From assembly GCA_017446095.1 (NCBI GenBank), contig JAFSRN010000013.1, positions 122,331-186,330 on the forward strand: a stretch of 64,000 nt of DNA. The letters run 5' to 3'. The position numbers and the translations under genes are program-made. Positions within the stretch are counted from its first letter, which is position 1. Each line of letters begins with the position of its first letter. This document shows, in pieces, positions 1-10,323 of the stretch. Below the pieces are notes generated by a model. The model searched no databases, was not told where the DNA came from, and worked only from the letters and a program-made list of their open reading frames with translations. This stretch comes from Eubacterium sp. Its GTDB lineage: Bacteria > Bacillota > Clostridia > Oscillospirales > Acutalibacteraceae.

Positions 1-2
1 TC

Positions 3-245
3 TATTTAGATTATGTCTACAGATTCGGCACAGGGGCAAACATTTTATTATTTTTATTGAGAAGTGCGGCTTTTATCGCGCAGCACACCTTAGTAATTAT
101 CGGCAGAAAAAAGTATCCGGCAAACGAAAAAATGAATAAATACTTCCGTATCGATATGGCGATACTTGCTGTAACTGTAATTGCAGTATTAATTATTGTC
201 GCAATATTTGGCGTGTTATGGATAATGTGCGACAGTTGCGGTTGA
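3..245 (+). CDS. C-terminal end of a membrane protein (partial)
   Basis: The reading frame is open from the left edge of the window, so the N-terminus is missing; the TGA stop is at 243-245. About 80 residues remain. Two hydrophobic stretches are visible, one right at the window edge (GANILLFLL) and one near the C-terminus (AILAVTVIAVLIIVAIFGV), separated by a short basic, polar loop (GRKKYPANEKMNK). It ends in a Cys-containing tail (MCDSCG). The family cannot be recognised from this fragment. A promoter and leader for the next gene follow directly. Confidence 0.55.
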   Translation, partial: YLDYVYRFGTGANILLFLLRSAAFIAQHTLVIIGRKKYPANEKMNKYFRIDMAILAVTVIAVLIIVAIFGVLWIMCDSCG

Positions 246-266
246 TAAAAAAGATGAAAAAACATC

Positions 267-295
267 TTGACAAATGATGTGCGGTGATGTATTAT
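267..295 (+). promoter_or_regulatory. Sigma-A-type promoter upstream of the gdhA leader
   Basis: A perfect -35 TTGACA (267-272) is separated by 17 bp from a -10 TATTAT (290-295). Transcription would begin near 301-303. The transcript then meets two hairpins with U-runs before reaching gdhA, so this promoter either needs antitermination to serve gdhA or produces a short RNA. Confidence 0.7.
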
Positions 296-304
296 ATCAC
301 CTGT

Positions 305-352
305 AAAGGCAATGGAGTCTTTGGGTTATGCCCAAGGACTCTTTATCTTTTT
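305..352 (+). promoter_or_regulatory. Leader with a hexaloop hairpin that overlaps an intrinsic terminator
   Basis: Two mutually exclusive structures share bases 315-322. The first is AAAGGC (305-310) paired with GTCTTT (317-322) around the hexaloop AATGGA. The second is an 11-bp terminator stem, GAGTCTTTGGG (315-325) with CCCAAGGACTC (331-341), loop TTATG, followed by TTTATCTTTTT. A hexaloop with A at position 1 and G at position 4, overlapping a terminator, is the arrangement known for ANTAR-protein targets, which often control nitrogen genes. Only one such hairpin is seen here, whereas the known motif has two. Confidence 0.5.
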
Positions 353-370
353 AAGTCAATACTTTAGGGC

Positions 371-409
371 AAAGGCGTCATTAACGATTTATCGTTAGTG
401 TGCCTTTTT
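371..409 (+). terminator. Second intrinsic terminator in the gdhA leader
   Basis: AAAGGC (371-376) plus CATTAACGA (379-387) pairs with TCGTTAGTG (392-400) plus GCCTTT (402-407), with small internal loops and a TTTA apical loop. A run of five T follows. It lies between the promoter at 267 and gdhA. Confidence 0.65.
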
Positions 410-510
410 CTGCATTTTTAGGAGGAAATAGTGCTTCGCACATTTCCTGTATTAAAGATTATATGCCCGCTCAGTTTGTCGCAAGCGACAACGAGCGATG
501 GCTGAATTCC

Positions 511-549
511 CATTATACGCCTTGTCTGCCCAACAAGGACTGTATAATG
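511..549 (+). repeat. Nested inverted repeat just upstream of gdhA
   Basis: CATTATAC (511-518) is repeated inverted as GTATAATG (542-549), and inside it CCTTGT (520-525) as ACAAGG (533-538). The outer right arm contains TATAAT (543-548), so a second weak promoter here is possible. Elsewhere in the 246-596 gap there are two more small hairpins, one around 422-452 (GGAAAT...GTGCTTCGCAC...ATTTCC) and one at 470-495 built on GTCGC-AA-GCGAC. No coding region is seen in the gap. Confidence 0.5.
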
Positions 550-554
550 TGTGA

Positions 555-1931
<1,377 letters not shown>

Positions 1932-1947
1932 TATGATTTTCGGCCAA

Positions 1948-1995
1948 CGGTGCCCAAAATTTGTTTCGGCTTGGAGCGCCGACAAATTTTGACCG
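1948..1995 (+). repeat. 48-bp hairpin repeat, copy 1
   Basis: CAAAATTTG followed by TCGGC pairs with GCCGA followed by CAAATTTTG, forming a long near-perfect stem around a seven-base loop. An inverted copy with a single mismatch lies at 16935-16982. There is no U-run after it, so it does not look like an ordinary terminator. Confidence 0.75.
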
Positions 1996-2071
1996 TTCGG
2001 CAGTTCTTATTGTTCGCTTATTCTGCCACCGGCAGTGCTCACAAACGAACCTATAACAAACTTACATATAG

Positions 2072-3721
<1,650 letters not shown>

Positions 3722-3733
3722 AAAGGCAAAACT

Positions 3734-4918
3734 ATGTTTACTCCAAATCTGAATTACGCAAACTTAAAGGATTCATATTTGTTTTATAATATTGCTAAGA
3801 AAACAGACGCCTATCTGGAAATCCACTCCTCACAGCGGCTATTGCGGCTCGGTATAGGCGATGTTTCTCTCCCGCTGTGCGGCGCCGTTATTAACGCGTT
3901 GCACAGCGCGGTAGACGACCAGGCAAGCGCAGACACCTTTAATGGCTATATGCCGGAGCGCGGCGCGCCGTTTCTTCGCAGCACAATTGCAAAGCACTAC
4001 GCAAAAAGGGGAGTTACCCTTGCTGATGACGAAGTGTTTGTTTCAAGCGGTGCAAGCGATGAACTTGGCGACATTCTTGACCTGTTCGATAAATCAAGCA
4101 GCGCGCTTGTGATTGAGCCCGCGTACCCTGCGTACGTTGACGCAAACATCATTGAGGGACGCGAGATTATTCATTACCACGCAAGCGAAGCGGACGGCTT
4201 TGCGCCGTATCCCGATGAAAGCCTTAAGGCGGATATCATCTACCTCTGCTCACCCAACAACCCGACGGGCGCGGTGTTCAGCAGGGATAAGCTGCAGGCG
4301 TGGGTAAACTACGCAAACAAAAACGGCAGCGTTATTCTGTTTGACGCGGCGTATGAGGCGTTTATTGAGGATGAGGATATCCCTCACAGTATTTTTGAAA
4401 TTGACGGTGCGCGCACCTGCGCGATTGAGATTTGCTCGCTGTCAAAAACGGCAGGCTTTACCGGCACAAGAATGGGTTACACCGTTGTGCCGCACGACCT
4501 CAACAGGTGCGAAATGAACCTTAACGCAATGTGGGTTCGCAACCGCACAACAAAGACAAACGGCATTTCCTATATTATCCAGAAGGGCGCGGCGGCTGTG
4601 TTCACGGACGAAGGTCAGCAGCAGATTAAGGCTAACATTCAGGTGTACAAAAACAACGCCAAGGTTCTTATGCAGGCACTTGACAAGGTGGGCATAACCT
4701 ACTGCGGCGGCAAAAACGCGCCGTACATCTGGCTTAAGTGCCCGAACGGTATGAGTAGCTGGGAATTTTTTGACTACCTGCTTAACAACATTCAGGTTGT
4801 CGGCACGCCAGGCGCAGGCTTTGGCGAAAACGGTGACGGTTACTTCCGCTTCACCACCTTCGGCAATCCCGACGATACCGCGCTTGCGGCGCAAAAAATT
4901 GTGGAACTGTTTAGTTAA
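3734..4918 (+). CDS. dapL: LL-diaminopimelate aminotransferase
   Basis: A PLP fold-type I aminotransferase that transfers an amino group from glutamate to tetrahydrodipicolinate, giving LL-diaminopimelate for lysine and peptidoglycan. The 394 residues carry DapL-type signatures: RLGIGDVSLPL near the N-terminus, PEYPxY-like EPAYPAYVD, the CSPNNPTGA loop, FDAAYEAFI, and the PLP lysine (about K238) in SLSKTAGFTGTRMGYTVVP, followed by NAPYIWLK. It starts 12 bases after pyrG with GAAAGG upstream, so the two are probably cotranscribed. DapL-type aminotransferases are common in clostridia. A more remote aminotransferase specificity cannot be excluded but the motif set is close. Confidence 0.88.
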   Translation: MFTPNLNYANLKDSYLFYNIAKKTDAYLEIHSSQRLLRLGIGDVSLPLCGAVINALHSAVDDQASADTFNGYMPERGAPFLRSTIAKHYAKRGVTLADDEVFVSSGASDELGDILDLFDKSSSALVIEPAYPAYVDANIIEGREIIHYHASEADGFAPYPDESLKADIIYLCSPNNPTGAVFSRDKLQAWVNYANKNGSVILFDAAYEAFIEDEDIPHSIFEIDGARTCAIEICSLSKTAGFTGTRMGYTVVPHDLNRCEMNLNAMWVRNRTTKTNGISYIIQKGAAAVFTDEGQQQIKANIQVYKNNAKVLMQALDKVGITYCGGKNAPYIWLKCPNGMSSWEFFDYLLNNIQVVGTPGAGFGENGDGYFRFTTFGNPDDTALAAQKIVELFS

Positions 4919-4930
4919 TACACAAAAAAT

Positions 4931-4966
4931 AACACGCAGAATACAAAACAGCATTCTGCGTGTTTT
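4931..4966. terminator. Bidirectional terminator between dapL and the oxidoreductase gene
   Basis: AACACGCAGAAT (4931-4942) is perfectly complementary to ATTCTGCGTGTT (4953-4964). T-runs on the plus side and A-runs on the left side allow it to end both converging transcripts. Confidence 0.85.
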
Positions 4967-4968
4967 AC

Positions 4969-5925
4969 TTATTTTTCAAACGGATAAACCAGATTCATCT
5001 GCTTTCTGCATTCGTCCATAATCCGCATACAGTCGCGCGTGGCGCTGTGGGGGATGTACACAGGTTCGGTCTTGCCTGCGCGGATTTCCTCTGCAACCCT
5101 TGTAAATTCTGTAAGGTAGTCGGTTTTGCCTTTAAAGCTTTCCTTTTTGCCGTCGGCTTTCAGGTTTGCAAGCATCGCCATATGGAACATTGGCACATTG
5201 ATTTCGCCCTTTGTGCCGACAATTTTGCAGCCCTCTTTCAGCTTGGCAAGCGACATCTCAAGCGTGCAGTCAAAACCGCCGTAGCCAAGCACAACGGTTT
5301 CGGCAATATCAATGCCGTTTTTTAGCGTGCCGTTGCAGGCGATTTTTTCGGGGTAGCCAAACAGGTTGTAGCAGTAGGTAATCGGGTAAATGCCTATGTC
5401 AAGCAGCGCGCCGCCTGCGGTTTCGGGCATAAGCACGCGCGAGTTTTTGCTCATCATCAGCCCGGGAAAAGCGTAGTCAATATGCACGCTTTTTACTTCG
5501 CCTATTCGCTTTTCAGCAACCCACTTTTTAACCTCAAGCGCTACGTCGGAAAACCAAGTCCACATCGCTTCGCAAAAGTAAACGTTATTCTCTTTAGATG
5601 TGTTAATCATTGCGTCCACGTCCGCAGTTGTAACGCCCACAGGTTTTTCGCAAAGAACAGGCTTGCCGCACTGCATAGCCTTTACCGCGTATTCAACGTG
5701 CGAGGTGTGCGGCGTGGCGATGTAAACGCAGTCAAATTCGCCCTCTTTTAGCAGTTCGTCAAAACTGCCGTAGGCGACTGCGCCGTATTTTGCAGCAAAG
5801 GATTTTGCTTTTTCACTGTTGCGTGAATACACGGCGGTGATTGCGTGCTTGCCTTTTGTAATGCTTCTTGCTGTGCTTTTGGCAATGTTGCCGCTGCCGA
5901 CATATGCCCATCTGAATTTTTCCAT
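4969..5925 (-). CDS. Gfo/Idh/MocA-family NAD(P)-dependent oxidoreductase
   Basis: A 318-residue member of the Gfo/Idh/MocA family, which oxidises or reduces sugars, inositols and related compounds. The N-terminal Rossmann fold begins WAYVGSGNIAKS, and the family's EKP motif is present in PVLCEKPVGVTT. MWTWFSDV follows, typical of the dihydrodiol-dehydrogenase-like branch. The C-terminal half has the usual mixed sheet domain. The substrate cannot be told from sequence. It is transcribed alone, convergent with dapL, from its own promoter (5955-5982). Confidence 0.85.
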   Translation of the reverse strand: MEKFRWAYVGSGNIAKSTARSITKGKHAITAVYSRNSEKAKSFAAKYGAVAYGSFDELLKEGEFDCVYIATPHTSHVEYAVKAMQCGKPVLCEKPVGVTTADVDAMINTSKENNVYFCEAMWTWFSDVALEVKKWVAEKRIGEVKSVHIDYAFPGLMMSKNSRVLMPETAGGALLDIGIYPITYCYNLFGYPEKIACNGTLKNGIDIAETVVLGYGGFDCTLEMSLAKLKEGCKIVGTKGEINVPMFHMAMLANLKADGKKESFKGKTDYLTEFTRVAEEIRAGKTEPVYIPHSATRDCMRIMDECRKQMNLVYPFEK

Positions 5926-5954
5926 AATTTCACCACATTAAAAAATTTGTATAT

Positions 5955-5982
5955 ATTATACCATAAATTTCACGTAAGTCAA
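5955..5982 (-). promoter_or_regulatory. Promoter of the Gfo/Idh/MocA gene
   Basis: On the minus strand -35 TTGACT (complement of 5977-5982) and -10 TATAAT (complement of 5955-5960), spacer 16 bp, 30 bases before the start codon. Confidence 0.65.
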
Positions 5983-6006
5983 AGCATCATTTGTAATTAA
6001 AGTTGA

Positions 6007-6035
6007 TTGACTAATCGCTGTTAATATGATATATT
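6007..6035 (+). promoter_or_regulatory. Promoter of the D,D-carboxypeptidase gene
   Basis: -35 TTGACT (6007-6012), 17-bp spacer, -10 TATATT (6030-6035), followed by AGAAAGG and the start codon at 6068. It is divergent from the promoter at 5955-5982. Confidence 0.6.
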
Positions 6036-6067
6036 TTATTATATTTTGCAGAAAGGCAGCTATCCGC

Positions 6068-7414
6068 ATGAAAAAGAGAGTATTGATTTGTATTCTGGCA
6101 GTTTGCTTTGCATTTTCACCTGTAAGCGCTTTTGCGCAGGCGTACGCAGTAGCACCGTTTACCGCTGATGAGGGCGACCTTGCGGCAGGCGAGGAAGGCG
6201 AAGAACAAACCGCAGAGGTTAAATTTGTTAAGTCCGAGCAGCAGAAGCTTGCCGACGAGCCGGAAATCGGTTGCAAGGCGGCATACCTTGCAGACCCTGT
6301 TACAGGCAAGGTTATTTATGAAAAGAACGCGCACGACACTATGTACCCTGCAAGCACAACAAAAATCCTCACCGCGCTCGTCACGCTTGAAAACTGCAAG
6401 CTCGACGAAACCGCCGTGGTTTCCAAGGAAGCGCACGACCTGATTAACGAGGGTTACTCAAACGCAATGCTGCAGACGGGCGAGGAACACACGATTTACA
6501 CGCTTTTGCAGGCGCTGCTTATCCCCAGCGCAAACGAAGCGGCGATTGTACTTGCCGAGCATATCAGCGGCAGCGTGGGTGCGTTTGCAGAGCTTTGCAA
6601 CAAGCGCGCAAAGGAACTTGGCTGCGAGCAGGTACACTTTGTAAACCCCAATGGTCTGCACGATAAAATGCATTTTTGCACGGCGTACGATTTGTACCTG
6701 ATTGCAAAAGAGTGCCAGAAGTACGACGCGTTTAACGAGATTGTGCAGATGACGGAGTTCACCGTGCCGGAAACGAAGGTTTACCCCAACAAGGACAGAA
6801 AGTTTGAAAACACGAACGAGCTTATCCTGCCAGACAACAAAAACTTCTACCCCTACTGCACGGGCATCAAAACAGGTCACACAACGCCTGCGGGCGAGTG
6901 CCTTGTGTCAAGTGCTTCAAACGACGGTATGAATCTTATCTGCGTAGTGCTCGGCGGCTCAATTAAAGGCGAGGTTAACGAGCGCTTTTACGATACGGTA
7001 CAGCTTTACAACTTTGCTTACAAAAACTATTCCTACCAGACTATTGTTGAGCCCGACCAGGTGTTTACAACCGTGGAGGTTGCAAACGCGTCCGACGATG
7101 CGGCGCAGCTTGACCTTGTTTCAGATACGGAAATCACAACGCTCGTGCCAAACGGTTTCAGCATGGAGAATATCGAGCCTGTTATCGATATAAAGCAGGA
7201 CGTTACGGCGCCGGTAAGTGAAGGCGATGTAATCGGCACCGCAACTATCAAGGCGGACGGCTTGAACTACACGATTAACCTTGTTGCCGCAAACGATGTG
7301 CACAGGCAAAACCAGTGGGTAATCTACTGCATAATCGCAGCAGGCGCAGCCGTGGCGGTAATCGTAATCGTCGCCGTTGTAAAGTCAAAACGCAAAATCT
7401 ACATAGAAGAATAA
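6068..7414 (+). CDS. Serine-type D-alanyl-D-alanine carboxypeptidase (peptidase S11, DacF-like)
   Basis: A penicillin-binding protein that removes the terminal D-Ala from peptidoglycan pentapeptides outside the membrane. The start at 6068 follows AGAAAGG and gives 448 residues with a signal peptide (KKRVLICILAVCF...). The three active-site motifs are intact: SxxK as STTK (S96, K99), SxN as SAN (154-156) and KTG (268-270). A C-terminal extension includes a PBP5-C-like sheet region and ends in a membrane helix (IIAAGAAVAVIVIVAVV) with a basic tail, so it is anchored at both topological ends or the signal is cleaved. It is monocistronic: its own promoter precedes it and a strong terminator follows. 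Confidence 0.93.
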   Translation: MKKRVLICILAVCFAFSPVSAFAQAYAVAPFTADEGDLAAGEEGEEQTAEVKFVKSEQQKLADEPEIGCKAAYLADPVTGKVIYEKNAHDTMYPASTTKILTALVTLENCKLDETAVVSKEAHDLINEGYSNAMLQTGEEHTIYTLLQALLIPSANEAAIVLAEHISGSVGAFAELCNKRAKELGCEQVHFVNPNGLHDKMHFCTAYDLYLIAKECQKYDAFNEIVQMTEFTVPETKVYPNKDRKFENTNELILPDNKNFYPYCTGIKTGHTTPAGECLVSSASNDGMNLICVVLGGSIKGEVNERFYDTVQLYNFAYKNYSYQTIVEPDQVFTTVEVANASDDAAQLDLVSDTEITTLVPNGFSMENIEPVIDIKQDVTAPVSEGDVIGTATIKADGLNYTINLVAANDVHRQNQWVIYCIIAAGAAVAVIVIVAVVKSKRKIYIEE

Positions 7415-7422
7415 CAGCAAAG

Positions 7423-7449
7423 CGCAGTACGTCAGGTACTGCGTTTTTT
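7423..7449 (+). terminator. Terminator after the carboxypeptidase gene
   Basis: CGCAGTAC (7423-7430) pairs with GTACTGCG (7436-7443), loop GTCAG, followed by six T. Confidence 0.9.
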
Positions 7450-7602
7450 GCGTGAAAACCCGCCCTGAATTCCAATTTTGACATAAAAACGTCCAATTTT
7501 TACAAATGCAAAATATTTGCAAAGCTTTGTGCTATGATGTAGATGTCGAAAAGAGAGACGCAATTTACAACACAGTTTCCGGTTATCAAGGGGGATAAAA
7601 TA

Positions 7603-9192
7603 ATGAAAAAGACAGTCAGCATAATCCTTTCATTAATGATGCTTATCAGCTTAACATCAGGCGTGTCCACAAACGCAAGCGCATCGCAAAAAGGTTCGGT
7701 GGACGTCGAGGTTTCCGTTACGGAAAACTACGACTACGCAAACCAGGTGCTCAACATTGTTAACGAGGAACGCGCAAAGGTGGGCGCGTCAAGCCTCACT
7801 ATGGACGCAACTCTGTACGCTGCGGCAATGACAAGGGCGGCGGAAACCGTGGTTAACTTTGACCACATAAGACCTGACGGCACAACCTGCTTTTCCATTG
7901 CATCATCAAAAATGCAGGGCGAAAATATTCACGCAGGCACAAGCACACCCGAAGCAGCTATGAAAAGCTGGATGAACTCGCAGGGACATAAGGAAAACCT
8001 GCTCAACACAAGATGGAAGTCAATCGGCGTAGGCTGCGTAAAATACGGCTCAACCTACTTCTGGGTACAGTGCTTCGGCAGCGGTACAGCGCAAAGCGTT
8101 TCCAAGTCAGGCACGGCAGGCAAAACTGCAAAGATTACCGTTTGCGACGACCTCTTTGAGCTTTACTATAACTCTGTTAATTCCATCAGCGCAAGTTCAA
8201 CCACAGGTCGCACGCCTGTTATCGTTGGTCTTAACAAGGGCTGGAGTGGCCACTGCTACACGATTGCAAACAGCAAGTTCAATTTTACAAGCAGCGACAC
8301 AAGCATTTTCACGGTTGCAACTGACGGTACTATCACACCTGTAGGCAACGGCAGCGCAAATATCACTGCAAAGCTCAAGGCGGATTCCACAGTTTACATC
8401 AGCAAGCAAATCACGGTAAGCGGCGTAAAAACGCCGGAGCAGACTCACACGCACGACTATTCAAATCTTGTTGAGGACGTTGCACCGACCTGCTCAACAG
8501 ACGGCTACAAGGTGTACAAATGCACAGGCTGCACAAGCACCAAAAAGGTTACTGTTAACGCAACGGGCAAGCACGACTATACTTCCGTAACACAGCGCAA
8601 CAGCTGCGAGGAAAATTCAGTTACCGTTTACACCTGCAAGGACTGCGGTTACAGCTACAAAAAGACGAATAACGATGCAGGCGAGCACAGCCTCGCAACT
8701 CAGAACAAGGCGGCAACCTGCACGCAAAACGGCTATAAGCGTTCCTACTGCACAAAGTGCGATTACTTCAGAACCACTATAATCCCTGCAAAGGGTCACA
8801 GCTACATCAAGCTTTACTCTGTGCCGGATACAAACGCGGCGGCAGGCTACGATGTATATCAGTGCAAAACCTGCGGCAAAACATTAAACAAAGAGCATAA
8901 GTTTGTTCCTGCCACAAAGATTACCACTCTTAAAAAAGGCAAGCAGTCGTTTACGGTTAACTGGACGGTAGTCAAGGGCGCAGGCGGCTACCAGGTGCAG
9001 TATGCAACAGACAGCAAGTTCACAAGCGGCAAAAAAACTGTAACCGTAACAGGCGCAAAAACCACAAAGAAAACTGTTAAAAACCTTAAATCCGGCAAAA
9101 AATACTATGTGCGCGTGCGTGCATATAAGGTAATGGACGGCAAAAAAATCTACTCAAAGTGGACAAAGGCAAAGACAGTTAAAGCAAAGTAA
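7603..9192 (+). CDS. Secreted CAP-domain protein with Ig-like, Cys-repeat and fibronectin III-like modules
   Basis: A 529-residue exported protein; the start at 7603 follows AAGGGGGAT. After the signal peptide (MKKTVSIILSLMMLISL) comes a CAP/SCP (YkwD-like) domain at about 45-165, with NEERAKVGASSL, HIRPDGTTCF and GENIHAG and the NSQGHKENLLN helix. Then an Ig-like/Big2-type region (about 190-285), three Cys-rich repeats of the pattern PTC...GYKVYKCTGC (about 290-420), and a C-terminal fibronectin III-like domain ending TKAKTVKAK. The same Cys repeat occurs in the adhesin at 17869-21273. It is probably a surface or cell-wall-associated protein; CAP domains in bacteria have no settled general function. 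Confidence 0.88.
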   Translation: MKKTVSIILSLMMLISLTSGVSTNASASQKGSVDVEVSVTENYDYANQVLNIVNEERAKVGASSLTMDATLYAAAMTRAAETVVNFDHIRPDGTTCFSIASSKMQGENIHAGTSTPEAAMKSWMNSQGHKENLLNTRWKSIGVGCVKYGSTYFWVQCFGSGTAQSVSKSGTAGKTAKITVCDDLFELYYNSVNSISASSTTGRTPVIVGLNKGWSGHCYTIANSKFNFTSSDTSIFTVATDGTITPVGNGSANITAKLKADSTVYISKQITVSGVKTPEQTHTHDYSNLVEDVAPTCSTDGYKVYKCTGCTSTKKVTVNATGKHDYTSVTQRNSCEENSVTVYTCKDCGYSYKKTNNDAGEHSLATQNKAATCTQNGYKRSYCTKCDYFRTTIIPAKGHSYIKLYSVPDTNAAAGYDVYQCKTCGKTLNKEHKFVPATKITTLKKGKQSFTVNWTVVKGAGGYQVQYATDSKFTSGKKTVTVTGAKTTKKTVKNLKSGKKYYVRVRAYKVMDGKKIYSKWTKAKTVKAK

Positions 9193-9218
9193 TTTACTTC
9201 CGATATAGAATACAAACA

Positions 9219-9242
9219 GGACGGGCGAGTGATCGCCCGTCT
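9219..9242 (+). repeat. Direct repeat flanking the 175-bp element, left copy
   Basis: GACGGGCG-AGTGAT-CGCCCGTC is a hairpin. The same 24 bases recur at 9518-9541 with one mismatch (C to T at the first base of the right arm). This copy has no T-run. Between the two copies lie a GC-rich stretch (about 9290-9330, GGGAGCGGCGACCCCGACGCTCC) and the 175-bp repeat. The 9193-9636 gap contains no gene I can support. Confidence 0.75.
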
Positions 9243-9342
9243 GAGGCTGTCGAAAAAGTGCATAACCACGCCGAAGCTCTATAAGCGAAGAATTGTAGGG
9301 AGCGGCGACCCCGACGCTCCGCGTTCGAAGCACCTGATAAAT

Positions 9343-9517
9343 AATATCCATGAAAACCCGCAGAAACATTGAGTTCCTGCGGGTTTTGGTGTTTCCCGTT
9401 TTTTGCTCACAAGCGGTACCGTCGTACAGCAAAGTTCGCAAGAAAACGGAATTCTGCATCTTTTTCGCTCATCCTCACAGCGTGTCGAATTTGTTTCTTA
9501 GGTTTTTCGACACGCTG
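9343..9517 (+). repeat. 175-bp dispersed repeat, copy A
   Basis: The sequence is nearly identical (about seven differences by eye) and of equal length to the reverse complement of 63826-64000. It is bounded by two hairpins: AAAACCCGCAG...CTGCGGGTTTT at 9353-9387, and CAGCGTGTCGAA...TTCGACACGCTG near 9478-9517. The middle (about 90 bp) has no obvious symmetry. Substitutions between copies would mostly change amino acids in every frame that is open, so it does not look protein-coding. Confidence 0.85.
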
Positions 9518-9546
9518 GGACGGGCGAGTGATTGCCCGTCTTGTTT
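9518..9546 (+). terminator. Terminator-like hairpin (right copy of the direct repeat)
   Basis: GACGGGC (9519-9525) pairs with GCCCGTC (9534-9540) and is followed by TTGTTTTG. It is the second copy of the direct repeat at 9219-9242 and could be the original terminator of the CAP-protein gene, now displaced by the inserted repeat. Confidence 0.6.
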
Positions 9547-9573
9547 TGTAAATATTTGTAATTGCGTAAAATA

Positions 9574-9602
9574 TTGCGTAATATGTAATTTTATAGTATA
9601 AT
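9574..9602 (+). promoter_or_regulatory. Promoter of the TIM-barrel/YqeG/VanW operon
   Basis: -35 TTGCGT (9574-9579), 17-bp spacer, -10 TATAAT (9597-9602), 35 bases before the first start codon. Confidence 0.65.
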
Positions 9603-9636
9603 ATAACGAAATTTGTAACAAACAAGGACTGGTTTA

Positions 9637-10323
9637 ATGAACAGCAAAACACCGCAGCTTGTGGTAATGATAACTAAAGATGACCGCACGGTGGATAACG
9701 CTTTTGAGATTTTTGAAAAATGCAAAAATACAAAAGCAAACTACTGGGGTTTTAAGGAAGAATCGCTTCCTGCGGATGAGATGAAGCGCCTTTTCCGTTA
9801 TATGAAGGAGTGCGGCAAAACGACCTCGCTCGAGGTTGTGCAGTACGACGAAAAGGCAGGGCTTGAGGGCGCTGCGATTGCTGCCGAGTGCGGTTGCGAC
9901 ATACTTATGGGAACGGTCTACTTTCCGTCAATTCATCAGTTCTGCCGCGAGCACGGGCTAAAGTATATGCCGTTTGTGGGCGAAGTTACAGAGCGCCCGT
10001 CAATCCTCGGTGGCAGTATTGACGGTATGATTGCCCAGGGGCAGGACTACGCAGCAAAGGGCGTGGACGGCATCGACCTTTTGAGTTACCGATATGTAGG
10101 CGACCAGCAGGAACTTAACCGCCGCTTCGTAAGCGAAGTTGAACTGCCCGTGTGCATTGCCGGAAGCGTTGACTGCTACGAAAAGCTTGACGAACTTCTT
10201 GACTGCTCGCCGTGGTCGTTTACAATCGGCGGCGCGTTTTTTGACAAAAAGTTCGGCACGGAATTTGACGAACAGATTAACACAGTTTGCGATTATATGG
10301 CGCAGGGCGAAAAAAATGATTAA
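9637..10323 (+). CDS. Conserved hypothetical protein, probable TIM barrel
   Basis: 228 residues, soluble, no signal or membrane segment. The periodic pattern of short hydrophobic strands ending in charged residues (QLVVMITKDD, TSLEVVQYD, CDILMGTVY, KYMPFVGEV, DGIDLLSYR, LPVCIAGSV, SFTIGGAFF) is what a (beta-alpha)8 barrel gives, with a C-terminal glycine-rich strand resembling phosphate-binding barrels of the HisA/TrpF type. I do not recognise a specific family or function. The next gene overlaps its 3' end by 8 bases, so translation is coupled. Confidence 0.7.
   Translation: MNSKTPQLVVMITKDDRTVDNAFEIFEKCKNTKANYWGFKEESLPADEMKRLFRYMKECGKTTSLEVVQYDEKAGLEGAAIAAECGCDILMGTVYFPSIHQFCREHGLKYMPFVGEVTERPSILGGSIDGMIAQGQDYAAKGVDGIDLLSYRYVGDQQELNRRFVSEVELPVCIAGSVDCYEKLDELLDCSPWSFTIGGAFFDKKFGTEFDEQINTVCDYMAQGEKND

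Noticed and set aside
9154-9652. Two minus-strand open frames across the 175-bp repeat, with a related frame near 63870-63990
   Set aside because: Differences between the copies change amino acids in each frame (for example Ser to Pro, Arg to His), so there is no sign of protein-level selection.
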